Under the pieces are notes generated by a model that saw nothing but the letters and a program-made list of their open reading frames with translations, made no database searches and had not been told where the DNA came from. Below are positions 1-9,685 of a DNA stretch of 64,000 bases, piece by piece. The stretch is from the NCBI RefSeq assembly GCF_003325455.1, contig NZ_CP025198.1, positions 558,001 to 622,000 of the forward strand. The letters run 5' to 3'. Source of the DNA: Acidipropionibacterium virtanenii (GTDB taxonomy: Bacteria > Actinomycetota > Actinomycetes > Propionibacteriales > Propionibacteriaceae). A program made the position numbers and the translations under genes. How positions within the stretch are numbered: position 1 is the first letter of the stretch; each line of letters begins with the position of its first letter.

Positions 1-849
1 TGGCGCTTCACGGTCGGTTTCGGTGCGGTGATCGCCATCGTCGCGTTGGTCCTGCGGCTGAAGTATTCCGAGGAGTCCCCGCAGTGGTCGGCCAAGCACC
101 AGAGTCTGGAGCAGGCGGCCAGGGTGCTGGGGAGCACCTATGACCTCGACGTGGTGGTCGAGCCCGATGACAGCGATGACGCCCTGGTCGACGAAGAGAA
201 ATCCAAGTACGGGGTCAAGGACCTCTTCCGAGGTCAGCAGCGACCCAAGACCTTGCTGGTCTCCATCTGCGCGTTCGCGCAGCAGCTGCAGTACTACGGC
301 GTCGGGTTCTACATCCCGGTCATTGCAGCGATGGTCTTCGGCAAGGACATGGTCTCCACGATCACCGCCACGATCTGCGCTCAGGGGCTCGGCATGATTG
401 CGGGCCTGCTGGGGGTCAGGCTCACCTCCCGACTCGGCCTTCGCCGCCTCGGGCTCGTGGGATATGGGCTCGTCCTGGTCTGTCTGGTGTGGATCGGCCT
501 CGTCGGTGTCGGTGGAGGGCAGGACCCGTCCTTGCTTCCCGTGTTCCTGGTTGTGTTCCTCCTGGCTGGTACCTCGTTCGGGCCAGGGCCGCTGTCGAAG
601 ACCTTGGCGGCTGTCGCGTACCCGACCGAGATCCGTGGAGTCGGAACCGGCTGGTCCGAGACCATGGGCCGTATCGGCTCGGCGCTCGGCCTGTTCTTCT
701 TCCCGGTCGTCCTGGCCGCGATCGGTATCAAGTCCACGATGCTCCTGATCGCAATCTGCCCAACGGTCGCGATCATCGCCCTTCTGACGGTGCACTGGGG
801 AAAGAAGGCTGATCGACAGCATAATTTGGTGACACCGGAAGCAGGGTGA
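1..849 (+). CDS. MFS transporter, C-terminal part (5' end outside window)
   Basis: The reading frame is open from the first base, so the gene begins upstream of the window and only about 282 C-terminal residues are seen. The protein is strongly hydrophobic, with roughly six to seven membrane segments. It carries the major facilitator signature after the central loop (SEESPQW near the start of the visible part) and a late PTEIRGVGTGW segment followed by GRIGSALG, typical of metabolite:proton or sugar symporters. Substrate cannot be read from this fragment. It converges on the DeoR-type regulator gene and is followed by a strong hairpin, so it is probably a transcription unit separate from the sulfosugar cluster. 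Confidence 0.8.
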   Translation, partial: WRFTVGFGAVIAIVALVLRLKYSEESPQWSAKHQSLEQAARVLGSTYDLDVVVEPDDSDDALVDEEKSKYGVKDLFRGQQRPKTLLVSICAFAQQLQYYGVGFYIPVIAAMVFGKDMVSTITATICAQGLGMIAGLLGVRLTSRLGLRRLGLVGYGLVLVCLVWIGLVGVGGGQDPSLLPVFLVVFLLAGTSFGPGPLSKTLAAVAYPTEIRGVGTGWSETMGRIGSALGLFFFPVVLAAIGIKSTMLLIAICPTVAIIALLTVHWGKKADRQHNLVTPEAG

Positions 850-866
850 TCTTGAAGTAGAAAAGT

Positions 867-904
867 AACGACTCGGTTCCGTCGGATGACGGAACCGAGT
901 CGTT
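867..904. terminator. 17-bp perfect hairpin between convergent genes
   Basis: Perfect inverted repeat with 17-bp arms (867-883 and 888-904) and a 4-nt loop, starting 17 bp after the MFS stop codon. There is no clear T-run on either side, so intrinsic termination is inferred from position and stem strength. It could act for both converging transcripts. Confidence 0.7.
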
Positions 905-1060
905 GCGTACCAGGGGTCACTCCGAAACTGGCCCCGCTCGTACGTGGACACCGTCGCATGGATGCGCGTGCCCTTGGGGTGATCACTCAACGGAATTGAG
1001 GTTGGGCATGGAGATCTCAACGAGGGGCTCCAGCTCTCGGGGGGTGACGAGACGGCCAGG

Positions 1061-1888
1061 TCAGCTGATCATCCCCACGCCCTCACGTGCTGGCAGCGAA
1101 TCCGCCTCGTCGACGCGGACCCCCCGGTCCGCGAACTCGGCCAGCAGCTCGGTGCTGGGAAGACGGTCGGTCAGGACGGTGAATCGATCGTCCCACGGGA
1201 CCAGCGCGACGGGTGCGTTGGCATTGAATTTCGTGCTGTCGGCCAGCAGCACGATGTTCTGGCAGATACCGATCAGGGCCCGCTTGATCTCTTTCTCGAT
1301 ATCCAGCGATGCATAGATTCCGCGTGCGTCGAGGGCGGCAGCGCCCATGAAGAACGTCCCGGCCTTCAGCTCCCGTGCGGCCGTGAGCGCAGAGGATCCG
1401 ATGAATGCCTGACTCCGTCGATACAGTTCTCCACCGAGACTGATCGTGGTGACATTCGACCGGTTGAGCATCAGATTGAATACCGGCAGAGAGTGGGAGA
1501 TCACTGTGCCGCGAAAGGTCTCCGGCAGTGCGCGGGCGAATTGGTAGGCGGTGGTGCCGGCATCGATCACGATGACGTCCTGATCACCGACCGCCTGCGC
1601 CGCGGCGCGCGCGATGACCTCCTTCTCCATCGAGTTCACGATATTGCGTCCGAAGAAATCCCTGCTGCCGTCCGTCACCGCTCTCAAGGACACGAGACCA
1701 CCGTGGACCCGTCGCGCCAGCCCGAGTTTCTCGATCGCCGCTGCGTCACGACGGATCGACATCTCCGAGACCTGGAAGTGGTTGGCGAGGCTGGTCGTGC
1801 TGGCGAAACCGAGCTTGCTCAGACGCCGGAGGATCGCGGCCTGGCGTTTGCTGGGGGTGCGCGTCGTCTCTCTGGACGGTTCCGTCAT
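1061..1888 (-). CDS. DeoR/GlpR-family transcriptional regulator (CsqR/YihW-like by context)
   Basis: About 275 residues. An N-terminal DeoR helix-turn-helix (around residues 15-60, with LANHFQVSEMSIRRD) precedes a sugar-phosphate sensing DeoRC domain (VIDAGTTAYQFAR and a later ISLGGELYRRSQAF). I chose the ATG at 1888, preceded by AGAGGTCAGG, over an upstream in-frame ATG that lacks a ribosome site. It is the last gene of the leftward sulfosugar cluster. DeoR-type proteins usually repress neighbouring sugar operons and are released by a phosphorylated intermediate; E. coli CsqR (YihW) does this for sulfoquinovose genes. The effector here is inference. Confidence 0.85.
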   Translation of the reverse strand: MTEPSRETTRTPSKRQAAILRRLSKLGFASTTSLANHFQVSEMSIRRDAAAIEKLGLARRVHGGLVSLRAVTDGSRDFFGRNIVNSMEKEVIARAAAQAVGDQDVIVIDAGTTAYQFARALPETFRGTVISHSLPVFNLMLNRSNVTTISLGGELYRRSQAFIGSSALTAARELKAGTFFMGAAALDARGIYASLDIEKEIKRALIGICQNIVLLADSTKFNANAPVALVPWDDRFTVLTDRLPSTELLAEFADRGVRVDEADSLPAREGVGMIS

Positions 1889-1981
1889 CGCCTGACCTCT
1901 TCCATGGATGGGACCATATCCCACGACGCCCACCGGCCAGGTCGGGCAATGGCTGGTGGTGTCGCGGGATGGTATGCGTGC

Positions 1982-2866
1982 CTACTCGCCGTCCTGTGTC
2001 CTCGATCCCGGAACGACGACCTTGAACACGGCATCGGCGTCCTCGCTCCCGAAACCGAGTGCATGCGCCGCGACCAGCTGCGACAGACCGGATGCACCGA
2101 CAGGAGCGGGGATTCCGCGGCGTGCGGCGATGTCGACGGCGAGCCGGACATCCTTCAGCGCGAGGTCCACACCGAAGCGATTCCCGAAGTCCCCGTTCAT
2201 GATCCACGGGAGCCGCAGGTCGGCCTGGGCCGACCATGCCCCTGTATTACGCAGGGCATCGACGAATGCCTCGTCGGTCACGCCGCATTCCTTGCACAGC
2301 GCATACCCTTCCGACATCACGGCGAGATTCGTCATGCCGATCATGTTCGACACGATCTTGAACGAGGTCGACGCCTCGACCGATCCCATGTAATGCACGC
2401 CTTCGCCGATGCACGCGAAGACGGGTTCGAGCGGCTCGAGCAGCTCTTCCTTGCCTCCGACGAACAGCGGGAGGGTACCGGCCTCCGCCTGGGCCGGCCC
2501 CTTGCCCAGGGGGCAGGCGACGAAGCGCCGGCCGCTGCTCTCGACAGTCCTCTCCAATGCTGACGCCGTCGCCGGGTCGATGGTGGACACGTCCATCCAG
2601 AGGGTGTCGGCGGGTGAGGAGCCGATCGCGTCCCGGTAGACGGCGGTGACGGTCTCGGGCATCGGCAGGCTGGTGATGACGAGGTCCGCGTCGGCGACGG
2701 CGGCAGTGGCGCTACCCCCGTCGGCGGCACCGGCGTCGACGCACGCCTGGACGGCCTGGCGGCTGAAGTCGGAGACGGTGACGTCGAATGCGTCGTCGCG
2801 AGCAAGGTTCTTCGCGATACCGCCACCCATCCGTCCAGCGCCGATGACAGTGATTCTACGGATCAT
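1982..2866 (-). CDS. Beta-hydroxyacid dehydrogenase family reductase, probable sulfolactaldehyde reductase (YihU-like)
   Basis: About 294 residues. The N-terminal Rossmann fold has the GAGRMGGG dinucleotide motif near residues 8-15. The family substrate motif reads MDVSTIDP, the glycine-rich segment GPAQAEAGTLPLFVGG, and the catalytic lysine lies in FKIVSNMIG. This is the 3-hydroxyisobutyrate dehydrogenase superfamily, which includes YihU. YihU reduces 3-sulfolactaldehyde to 2,3-dihydroxypropane-1-sulfonate and regenerates NAD+ in the sulfo-EMP pathway. The start at 2866 has GGAG seven bases upstream and is preferred over the ATG four codons earlier. The family alone does not fix the substrate; the YihT/YihS/YihV-like neighbours point to sulfolactaldehyde. 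Confidence 0.75.
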   Translation of the reverse strand: MIRRITVIGAGRMGGGIAKNLARDDAFDVTVSDFSRQAVQACVDAGAADGGSATAAVADADLVITSLPMPETVTAVYRDAIGSSPADTLWMDVSTIDPATASALERTVESSGRRFVACPLGKGPAQAEAGTLPLFVGGKEELLEPLEPVFACIGEGVHYMGSVEASTSFKIVSNMIGMTNLAVMSEGYALCKECGVTDEAFVDALRNTGAWSAQADLRLPWIMNGDFGNRFGVDLALKDVRLAVDIAARRGIPAPVGASGLSQLVAAHALGFGSEDADAVFKVVVPGSRTQDGE

Positions 2867-2899
2867 GCGTTTCTCCATTTCAGTAGGTGTGTGTTGGTG

Positions 2900-3628
2900 T
2901 CAGAGGCTGGTGATGCCACGGATGACAGTGGCCAGAGAGCCTACGAGTGCGATGGCTAGGACAAGACGCCTGGCCAGATTGTCGTTGATTCTGGGGCCCG
3001 CAAAATTGCCCAACAACGTTCCGCCGGCCGCGGTCGCGATGATGACCGCCCACGCGGATCCGGGTACTTGCGGTAGTCCCCGCCCCGCGAGGGACATGAC
3101 GTTCAGTCCGGTGAAGAACAGTTGAACGGTTGCGACGTATTCCGTGTATCGCCAGCCCGTCGAGTTGGCGTACACCACCAGCGGTGGCCCGCCGACACCG
3201 GCCGTGACATTCATGAACCCTGAGAGGCCGCCTGCCAGAGCGACCCCTTTCCGGCCCTCGAAGACGCTCGATCGTCGCAGGAACTGGATGCTCGCCAGAG
3301 CGCAGATCGTGACTGATCCGATCACGATGGACAGCCACGCCGACGACAACGTTCGAGATATCCAGACTCCGGGTAACAGGCCTATGGCCGAGGCGACGAG
3401 CAGCAGTCCGGTTCTGCGCAGGTTGATGTCTCTGCGAAGGGCGACGGCACTCGCCAGACATACGCCCAGGCCGACGAACTGGCAGGTCTGGATCCCCGTG
3501 GTGGATCCGAGAATGAGGACCAGGAATGGGGAGGCCAGCAGGGCCAGCCCCATTCCTGTGACCCTCTGGACCATCGAGGCGATAAACAGAACCGCCCCGG
3601 TGAGGATCCATGTCGCCGTCACGCTCAT
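2900..3628 (-). CDS. TauE/SafE-family anion exporter, probable sulfonate exporter
   Basis: 242 residues with about eight predicted membrane helices, laid out as two homologous halves, as in the TauE/SafE (TSUP) family. The second half carries the family-typical GVGGPPLVVYAN stretch. Members move sulfite, sulfoacetate and other organosulfonates across the inner membrane. Within this cluster the likely job is to export the C3 sulfonate made by the reductase next to it. It starts ten bases after the stop of the GH31 gene, so it is co-transcribed with it. Export direction and substrate are inferred from context. Confidence 0.75.
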   Translation of the reverse strand: MSVTATWILTGAVLFIASMVQRVTGMGLALLASPFLVLILGSTTGIQTCQFVGLGVCLASAVALRRDINLRRTGLLLVASAIGLLPGVWISRTLSSAWLSIVIGSVTICALASIQFLRRSSVFEGRKGVALAGGLSGFMNVTAGVGGPPLVVYANSTGWRYTEYVATVQLFFTGLNVMSLAGRGLPQVPGSAWAVIIATAAGGTLLGNFAGPRINDNLARRLVLAIALVGSLATVIRGITSL

Positions 3629-3637
3629 TGGCCGAGA

Positions 3638-5896
3638 TTACCCATGCTTGATGACCTGTGCGATCTCAGGCGTCCCGTCGAACCCTTCGAGTCCCGAGAG
3701 GTCCGTCTCGCCGTTGTCCCAGACGTGAACGGTCCAAGGACGGTCGAGCAGATCGTCGGTCGAACGGACGGACCCGTCCACGTCGACGCGCGGTATCACG
3801 GCACCGTCCCTGACGAGCACCGGCAACTGCTCGATCGACACCTTGCGCTCGATGAAGCCGGGGCCCTCGAACCGCTCGTCGGTGAAGAAGTCGTACCAGG
3901 TCCCCTCGGGCAGGTAGATGCTGCGCGTCACCGGATCGGTGCCGTCGTCCATGACCGGTGCCACCAGGAGGTCGTGGCCGAACAGGTACTCGTCGTCGAT
4001 GTCGATGGCGACCCGATCGTCGGGGTACTCCAGGCACAGCGGCCGGATGAACGGCAGACCCTTCGTCTCCACCTCACGACCGACCTGCCACAGGTATGGC
4101 AGCAGGCTGTAGCGCAGCCGGATCCAGTCGCGACAGACCTCAAGTGCCTGCTCGCCGAACTCCCAGGGTTCCCTGGGACGAAGGCCATGGGCCCGCATCA
4201 GCGGGGAGAAGGCGCCGAACTGAGTCCAACGTATGTAGAGGCCCGGGGTCAGTTCAGGACCGTAGAACCCACCAATGTCGTGGCTCCAGAAACTCGGTAC
4301 GCACGACGCGTAGGACAGGCCGCCACGCAACGTCGCCTGCATGCCCACCACGGTGGACTCCGCATCGCCTCCCCACTGCCCGGGGTAGCGCTGGGAGCCC
4401 GCCCAGCCACTGCGCGCCCAGACGAACGGCGTACGCCCGGTGAGGTCTCCGATCATGTCGTAGATCGCACCGTTGTACTTCAACGTGTACAGGTTATGGA
4501 TGTAGTTGCCGGGTGTTCCGTCGGCCGAGACCGCGCCCGGAGGGCAGCCTTCACCGAAGTCAGTCTTGATGACGGCCAGGCCGTCGTCGAAGAACGGACG
4601 CTGCTTGTCCAGGATCCATGCGCGGGTCTCGGGGCGGCTGAGGTCGAACAAGGCCCGGAACCGCCCGTCGGGAGTGGGCGTGCCCTCGATGTGGGCCAGC
4701 CTGCCATCGGGATTGCGCAGAAGATGCCCGCCAGACTCGGCCTCCTCGAACAGGGGAGATGCCGGATCGAGGTACGGGACCTCCCACATCGAAAGGCGCA
4801 GGCCCAGTTCGGCCAGGTCATCAATGAACTTCTTACGGTTCCCGAAACGCTCCTCGTTCCAGATGTAGTCGGTCTGAAGCCGATCGACGATGAGCCAGTC
4901 GGGATCCAGGTGAAGGACGTCGGCGGGGATCGATTCCTCACGCATGCGCTTCCCGACCTCCAGCATCTCAGTGCTCGAGTGGTAGCGGCAGCGTCCCATC
5001 CAGTAGCCGAATGCCCACAGGGGAGGACGCTTCGCCGTGCCCGTCAGCGCGGTGTAGTCGCCGAGACGCGCCTCCGGGGTGGGCGCGGCGAACATGATGA
5101 GGTCGAGGCCCGAGTCGTCAAGGGTCAGCCCGAGCACGCTGGGGCGCTCATGGCCGATATCGGCCGTCACATTCGCGCCGGTGTTGATGAACGCGGAGTA
5201 GCCGTTGGTTGAGTGCCACACCGGGGCCGGCTTGTAGGTGCGCCCGGTGCCAGTTCCGAGCGCGTCGTTGACCTCCAGTACGAGCCGCTGACCGTTCTTG
5301 CGCAGTGGGGAGAACTGCTCGCCGAATCCGTAGATCTGCTCGGTGGTGTCCATCTCCAGGTTGAGGGAGATGCTCTCGTCGCATGACAGCGCTGGGGGAG
5401 CCATGGGGAAACCCGCGACCTGGCGCAACCGCTGTCCGGTACGCATCAGCAGCCTGCCTTCGCGGTACAGCGAGAGGGTGAGGGGGCGGGTTCCGATCCT
5501 CAGCTCCGCTTCGGGCAGTTCGACCCGGATGACATCGTCCGTGCTGGTTACGGTACAGGTCGGATCTCCATTGGTGGAGGCCGTCATGATGCCGGGCCAG
5601 CAGTCGGGCTCGCGCCACATCTGGTGGTCGGCGGGTGCCAGTTGGATCCTCAGCGTGGCAGGCCCCAGCGCCCTGACGCGGGCTTTGAAACCGATCTGCT
5701 CGACAGGCGGTAGCTGGAGGTCCTGGGGAAGATTCGGCATCCCCGTTTCAATACCTTGGTCTTCCGGCGATTCCCCGGTGAGCCATCCCGGTGTATGGGG
5801 CAGTCTCGTGGTTCTGAGGGCAGCCACATCGAAGGTCAGTTCATTGCTGCCGGTGTGAACGTCAGAGACGTACTTGAGCATGTAGTCATCAGTCAT
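3638..5896 (-). CDS. GH31 alpha-glycosidase (sulfoquinovosidase or YicI-type alpha-xylosidase)
   Basis: About 752 residues, full length for GH31. An N-terminal beta-sandwich precedes the (beta/alpha)8 barrel. The nucleophile lies in IKTDFGE (D near residue 445) and the acid/base in QWGGDAES (D near 511); a C-terminal beta domain follows. The start at 5896 (MTDDYML) lies inside the 3' end of the transporter gene, an 8-bp overlap, so the two are translationally coupled. The catalytic block resembles YicI alpha-xylosidases at least as much as the sulfoquinovosidase YihQ. By eye, an Arg (VDRLQTDYIW) could align with the YihQ sulfonate-binding Arg, but the partner Trp is a Thr. The operon favours sulfoquinovosides; the sequence alone does not settle it. 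Confidence 0.85.
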   Translation of the reverse strand: MTDDYMLKYVSDVHTGSNELTFDVAALRTTRLPHTPGWLTGESPEDQGIETGMPNLPQDLQLPPVEQIGFKARVRALGPATLRIQLAPADHQMWREPDCWPGIMTASTNGDPTCTVTSTDDVIRVELPEAELRIGTRPLTLSLYREGRLLMRTGQRLRQVAGFPMAPPALSCDESISLNLEMDTTEQIYGFGEQFSPLRKNGQRLVLEVNDALGTGTGRTYKPAPVWHSTNGYSAFINTGANVTADIGHERPSVLGLTLDDSGLDLIMFAAPTPEARLGDYTALTGTAKRPPLWAFGYWMGRCRYHSSTEMLEVGKRMREESIPADVLHLDPDWLIVDRLQTDYIWNEERFGNRKKFIDDLAELGLRLSMWEVPYLDPASPLFEEAESGGHLLRNPDGRLAHIEGTPTPDGRFRALFDLSRPETRAWILDKQRPFFDDGLAVIKTDFGEGCPPGAVSADGTPGNYIHNLYTLKYNGAIYDMIGDLTGRTPFVWARSGWAGSQRYPGQWGGDAESTVVGMQATLRGGLSYASCVPSFWSHDIGGFYGPELTPGLYIRWTQFGAFSPLMRAHGLRPREPWEFGEQALEVCRDWIRLRYSLLPYLWQVGREVETKGLPFIRPLCLEYPDDRVAIDIDDEYLFGHDLLVAPVMDDGTDPVTRSIYLPEGTWYDFFTDERFEGPGFIERKVSIEQLPVLVRDGAVIPRVDVDGSVRSTDDLLDRPWTVHVWDNGETDLSGLEGFDGTPEIAQVIKHG

Positions 5897-7385
5897 TGGA
5901 GGCTCCGGAAGAGGGGAACTCGTTGTCGGACGGTGATGCCGTCGGGGTGGTGGGGCCGGACGACGCCAGTTTCGAGACCTGACGCGCATCCAGCTCGTCG
6001 ATGAGATGACGCACCTTGTCGTCACTGAGGTTGTACACGAACTTCATCATGATGATAGTGAGAACGCACATGACCAGCGGATAGACGAACATGAGCGCCC
6101 GGATGCCGAAGATCGTGCCAGAGGACTGGTTCTCGGCATTGGCCACGTAACCTACGGTGGCAAGAACGGCGCCGGGAATGAATCCGGCGGCAGCCTGGGA
6201 GATCTTGCGGAACCAGGTGAATGAAGAGTACGTGAGCGCTTCATTGCGAACCTCGGACTTGTACTCGCCGTACTCGACGCAGTCAGAGACCATGCCCCAG
6301 TTCAGCGAGGTCGGGAGACCGGAGCCGAAGTATGCGAAGCAGGAGAAGATGACCAGCGACAGCGTGCTGTGGACCGCGAAGAAGGCGATCGTGTCGGCCA
6401 CGAACCAGATGGCGCAACCGAGGATGTAGGTGTTGCGCTTGCCGATCTTCTTGCTGAGCCATGGTGCGATGGCGACGGCGGGGAAGACGCAGCCGATGGA
6501 GAACAGGCCCAGGTAGGACAATGCCCAGTCGTCGTGAAGGATGTACTGCGTGAAGTACACCTGGACGGCCAGCTTCACGTTGAACGCGGAGAAAGAGAAC
6601 AGGTTCGCGAAGGCGATGCCGATCAGCGGCCGGTTGTGGAGCAGCAGCTTGAACTGGGTGCGCAGCGGCACCTTGCTCTCGCTGGGTGCCGCGGCATTCG
6701 TGGCCTCGTGGGTGAAGCGCTCCTTGACACTGGAGCACATGAAGCAGATAAGCGCGATACCGGCGATCGCGAAGCAGGTGACCGCGACGGTGTAGCCGTG
6801 CCGCTGGTTGGTGAAGAGGTGAACGATCGGCATGAAGGCGACGGTCGCGATGAGCAGGCCGAGGTTGGATCCGCCCTGGCGGATCGAGGAGAGCACCGCA
6901 CGCTCCTGCGGGTCCCGGGTCATGGTGGGGATCATCGATCCGTAGGACACATTGCCGATGGAGTAGACGGTGCCGAAGATGATGTAGGCGGCGTAGGCCC
7001 AGATGGTCTTTCCGCTCAGCGACATCTCCGGCACTGTGAAGTTGGCGATGAGGAGCAGGGCCAAGGGGATGACCGAGTACAGGATGAAGCTCTTGTATCG
7101 GCCGAACCGGCCCGGCTTCCTCTTGTTGTCGATCCAGGTTCCGACAGCCATGTCGGCGAATCCGTCCCAGATCTTGGCGACCAGAAAGACTGTGCCGCCG
7201 ACCGCCGGGTTGAGGCCGAGGCCGTCGGTCATGAACTTCAGCAGGTACAGCTGGCCCATGTCGAACAGGAAGTTGTAGCCGACATCGCCGGTGCCGTAGC
7301 CGAGGCGTTCACGCCAGGAGAGCCGGTTCCGTTGGCTGTTTGATGGTTGTGCGACGGAGTGTTTCGCCGGGGGCTTCACAGGCAT
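5889..7385 (-). CDS. GPH-family glycoside:cation symporter (YihO/YicJ/MelB type)
   Basis: About 498 residues with twelve predicted membrane segments. The start of the conserved region (LGYGTGDVGYNFLFDMGQLYLLKF) and the following WDGFADMAVGTWIDN are hallmarks of the glycoside-pentoside-hexuronide family. ATG at 7385 is chosen because the family match begins about 25 residues later, and the longer frame upstream overlaps non-coding sequence. GPH genes are paired with GH31 genes in both the yicIJ and yihOQ systems, and the gene overlaps the GH31 start here. It most likely imports the glycoside that the GH31 enzyme hydrolyses in the cytoplasm. Confidence 0.85.
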   Translation of the reverse strand: MPVKPPAKHSVAQPSNSQRNRLSWRERLGYGTGDVGYNFLFDMGQLYLLKFMTDGLGLNPAVGGTVFLVAKIWDGFADMAVGTWIDNKRKPGRFGRYKSFILYSVIPLALLLIANFTVPEMSLSGKTIWAYAAYIIFGTVYSIGNVSYGSMIPTMTRDPQERAVLSSIRQGGSNLGLLIATVAFMPIVHLFTNQRHGYTVAVTCFAIAGIALICFMCSSVKERFTHEATNAAAPSESKVPLRTQFKLLLHNRPLIGIAFANLFSFSAFNVKLAVQVYFTQYILHDDWALSYLGLFSIGCVFPAVAIAPWLSKKIGKRNTYILGCAIWFVADTIAFFAVHSTLSLVIFSCFAYFGSGLPTSLNWGMVSDCVEYGEYKSEVRNEALTYSSFTWFRKISQAAAGFIPGAVLATVGYVANAENQSSGTIFGIRALMFVYPLVMCVLTIIMMKFVYNLSDDKVRHLIDELDARQVSKLASSGPTTPTASPSDNEFPSSGASND

Positions 7386-7483
7386 TTTGGATCCACTTCT
7401 TCGTGAAAAGGTGCAGGTCTTCCCAGCGCCGTCGCATTGAGCGCGACGACGCTGTGGAAATAGATGAATGGGTTGGTGGTGTG

Positions 7484-8731
7484 TCAGTTCCTGTCGAGAA
7501 GGCCCCGTGCGAGGGCTGGAGCCATTCCCGGCGTCAGGGGGAGACGGGGCACGATGAGGCAGTGGAGGAGATGATAGATGTCCTGCTTGCCGTTCCACAC
7601 TTTCGTGGTGGGTGTATTGGTCTCATCGAGTTCCTGCCACCATGAGCCGGTCTCGTAATCCAGCAGGTAGTCGCGGCAGTAGTCCCAGAACTCCTGGTAG
7701 TAGTCGGCGTACTCGCTCTTCCCGGTGGCGCTGTGGAGGGCGTACGCCGATCCGATCGCCTCGACAATCACCCACCTCACACGCGAGCGGATGACGGGCT
7801 CGCCCTCCCAGTCGACTGTGTAGACGAAACCCGGGGCGCCGTCGGTCGCCCACGCGTCGGCGACGCCTTGGTGGAACAGCGCTTCAGCATCTGGAAGCAT
7901 CCACTCCGGGACCTTTTTGCCCTCGGCAGCAAGTGTGGCGCGCATCTGGACCAGGAGACGTCCCCACTCGACCCAGTGACCCGGGGTTCCTCCGAAGGCT
8001 CGGAACCGGTCGCCCGGCGCCTCCTTGTTGTAGTCGCGCAGCACGTTCCACTGGTCATCGAAGTGCTCGTTGACCCGGTAAGCGTTGTTGCGCGCGACGT
8101 CATGGATGAGGACGGATGCGATGCGCAGCGCGCGGTCCAGCCAGATATCGTCCCCTGTGACGTCGTGGAGGACGAGGAACGCCTCCACCGAGTGCATGTT
8201 CGCATTCCCGCCGCGGTATTCATCGCAGTGGGCGAAGGTCTCGTCCCAGTTGTCGACGACCATCTGCTCCTCGTCGGACCAGAAGTGTTGGTTGATGCAG
8301 TCGACGGCGAGGGTGAGCAGCTCCTCGGAGCCGGGGACTCCCGCCGCGACGGCGGAGGCCGCTCCGAGGGCGGCGAAGGCGTGGGCGTAGGCCTCCTTCT
8401 TCCGGTCGGTCACCTCGTCGCCCTCATTCGCGACGACCGCGTACCAGCCGCCGTGCTCACGGTCTCGTAGCGGGCCCTCGGTGAGTGCCTTCACCCCGTG
8501 CGCCGCCATGGTGCGTGCGCCCGGGCGGCCCATCAGCGAAGCGATGGAGTAGGTATGCACCATGCGCGCGGTGATCCACAGCTGGGTGCCCTGCTCCTCG
8601 CGGATACCGCCAGTGTTCGACAGCCAGCCGAACCCATTGGGTACTTTGGCGCCACGCCCGAATTCCAGGATGCGGTCGAGCTCGTTCTCCATCCAGCGGT
8701 TGTGGGCGGGCATTCCGATCCAGTTGGTCAT
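7484..8731 (-). CDS. AGE-family aldose-ketose isomerase, YihS-like (sulfoquinovose isomerase)
   Basis: About 415 residues, an (alpha/alpha)6-barrel protein of the N-acylglucosamine 2-epimerase superfamily. Family catalytic histidines are visible in [18 protein letters not shown] (His-x2-Glu) and near the C-terminus in DIYHLLHC. The ATG at 8731 follows AGGAG with suitable spacing. YihS isomerises sulfoquinovose to sulfofructose and also works on mannose/fructose; the first reaction is favoured because the gene sits 47 bp from a YihT-like aldolase gene. A plain mannose isomerase role cannot be excluded. Confidence 0.85.
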   Translation of the reverse strand: MTNWIGMPAHNRWMENELDRILEFGRGAKVPNGFGWLSNTGGIREEQGTQLWITARMVHTYSIASLMGRPGARTMAAHGVKALTEGPLRDREHGGWYAVVANEGDEVTDRKKEAYAHAFAALGAASAVAAGVPGSEELLTLAVDCINQHFWSDEEQMVVDNWDETFAHCDEYRGGNANMHSVEAFLVLHDVTGDDIWLDRALRIASVLIHDVARNNAYRVNEHFDDQWNVLRDYNKEAPGDRFRAFGGTPGHWVEWGRLLVQMRATLAAEGKKVPEWMLPDAEALFHQGVADAWATDGAPGFVYTVDWEGEPVIRSRVRWVIVEAIGSAYALHSATGKSEYADYYQEFWDYCRDYLLDYETGSWWQELDETNTPTTKVWNGKQDIYHLLHCLIVPRLPLTPGMAPALARGLLDRN

Positions 8732-8778
8732 TGATGGTCTCCTGTTCACGTCGTTGTGGGGGAATGAATGGATGTGTC

Positions 8779-9660
8779 TCAGCGGGAGGCAAGTGTCTCG
8801 TCGACGATCTGGGCCAGACGGGACAGTCGCGCGGCTGCTAGATCCCGCAGTGCGGAGGTGAAGTTGTAATTGGTGAGTGGCAGGGTGCAGGACCACACCG
8901 CGCGGCCGGCCAGGAATCCCTGTGCGCCGGCCCTGACGGCCTGGCGGACCGAGTTGGGGAACAGGTCGGCGTCGACTCCGGAGGAGAGGATGACCCACGG
9001 GGTCGGGATTCTGGAGTCGAGTTCGCGGCAGGCGGCGTACAACTCCTCGTCGGTGCCTCGTCCTCCACGTGGCATCTCGGCCTTGTACAGGTCGGCACCC
9101 AGATCGCCGAGTTCGTCGGCGGCGCGCAGAATCGCGGTCTCCTTGTCGAACTCGGCATGCGTCCGCGGGGTGCGGACCACGGGCTCGATGATGGCGATGA
9201 GATTCTGCGAGTGGCAACGGGTGACGAACTCGTCCACGAGAGACCTGCGCGTCTGGGGATCCTCGTCGGATCGCCAGAGCACCAGCAGTTTCATGGCCTT
9301 CGCTCCGAGCTCGACGGCATGTCGGGGGGTGGACTCGGTGTCGATGGTGACGCGGTCGACCGGGATGCCGTTGCCCGGGTGGAACTCGTCGGCGGAGGCG
9401 ATGAGCGCACAGCTAGAGGCGATCGCTTCGGCTGCGACGACGGCGTCGAGGGCGAACTGGTGATCGACGAGGACGGCGGATGCGTAAGGGCTCAGTTCAC
9501 GAGCTGCGGCGACCTTGAAGTCAGTCATGTCAGCGTCGGAGATGGATCGGCCGCGGGCCGTGACGAGCATGTTGCGCAGCGCCTCGCGTTGGTCGACCGC
9601 CAGCATCGCCAGTCCGCCTGACTCGCGGCTGATGGGGGCGAGGGGAAGGGTTGATGACAT
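8779..9660 (-). CDS. yihT: Class I aldolase, YihT-like (6-deoxy-6-sulfofructose-1-phosphate aldolase)
   Basis: 293 residues. The sequence is recognisably close to E. coli YihT along its length, including [38 protein letters not shown] and WVILSSGVD. The Schiff-base lysine is in ADLYKAEMP (near residue 192). YihT cleaves sulfofructose-1-phosphate to dihydroxyacetone phosphate and 3-sulfolactaldehyde. This is the strongest single marker in the cluster for a sulfo-EMP pathway; the tagatose-bisphosphate aldolase LacD is the nearest alternative family. It sits between the kinase and the isomerase with gaps of 25 and 47 bp, so one operon is likely. Confidence 0.9.
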   Translation of the reverse strand: MSSTLPLAPISRESGGLAMLAVDQREALRNMLVTARGRSISDADMTDFKVAAARELSPYASAVLVDHQFALDAVVAAEAIASSCALIASADEFHPGNGIPVDRVTIDTESTPRHAVELGAKAMKLLVLWRSDEDPQTRRSLVDEFVTRCHSQNLIAIIEPVVRTPRTHAEFDKETAILRAADELGDLGADLYKAEMPRGGRGTDEELYAACRELDSRIPTPWVILSSGVDADLFPNSVRQAVRAGAQGFLAGRAVWSCTLPLTNYNFTSALRDLAAARLSRLAQIVDETLASR

Positions 9661-9685
9661 GTGTGAGTCCTTCGTGTCGATTCAA

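Noticed and set aside
3638-5896. Firm naming of the GH31 gene as yihQ.
   Set aside because: The catalytic region resembles YicI as much, and the sulfonate-binding residues are not convincingly all present; only the operon suggests the sulfosugar role.
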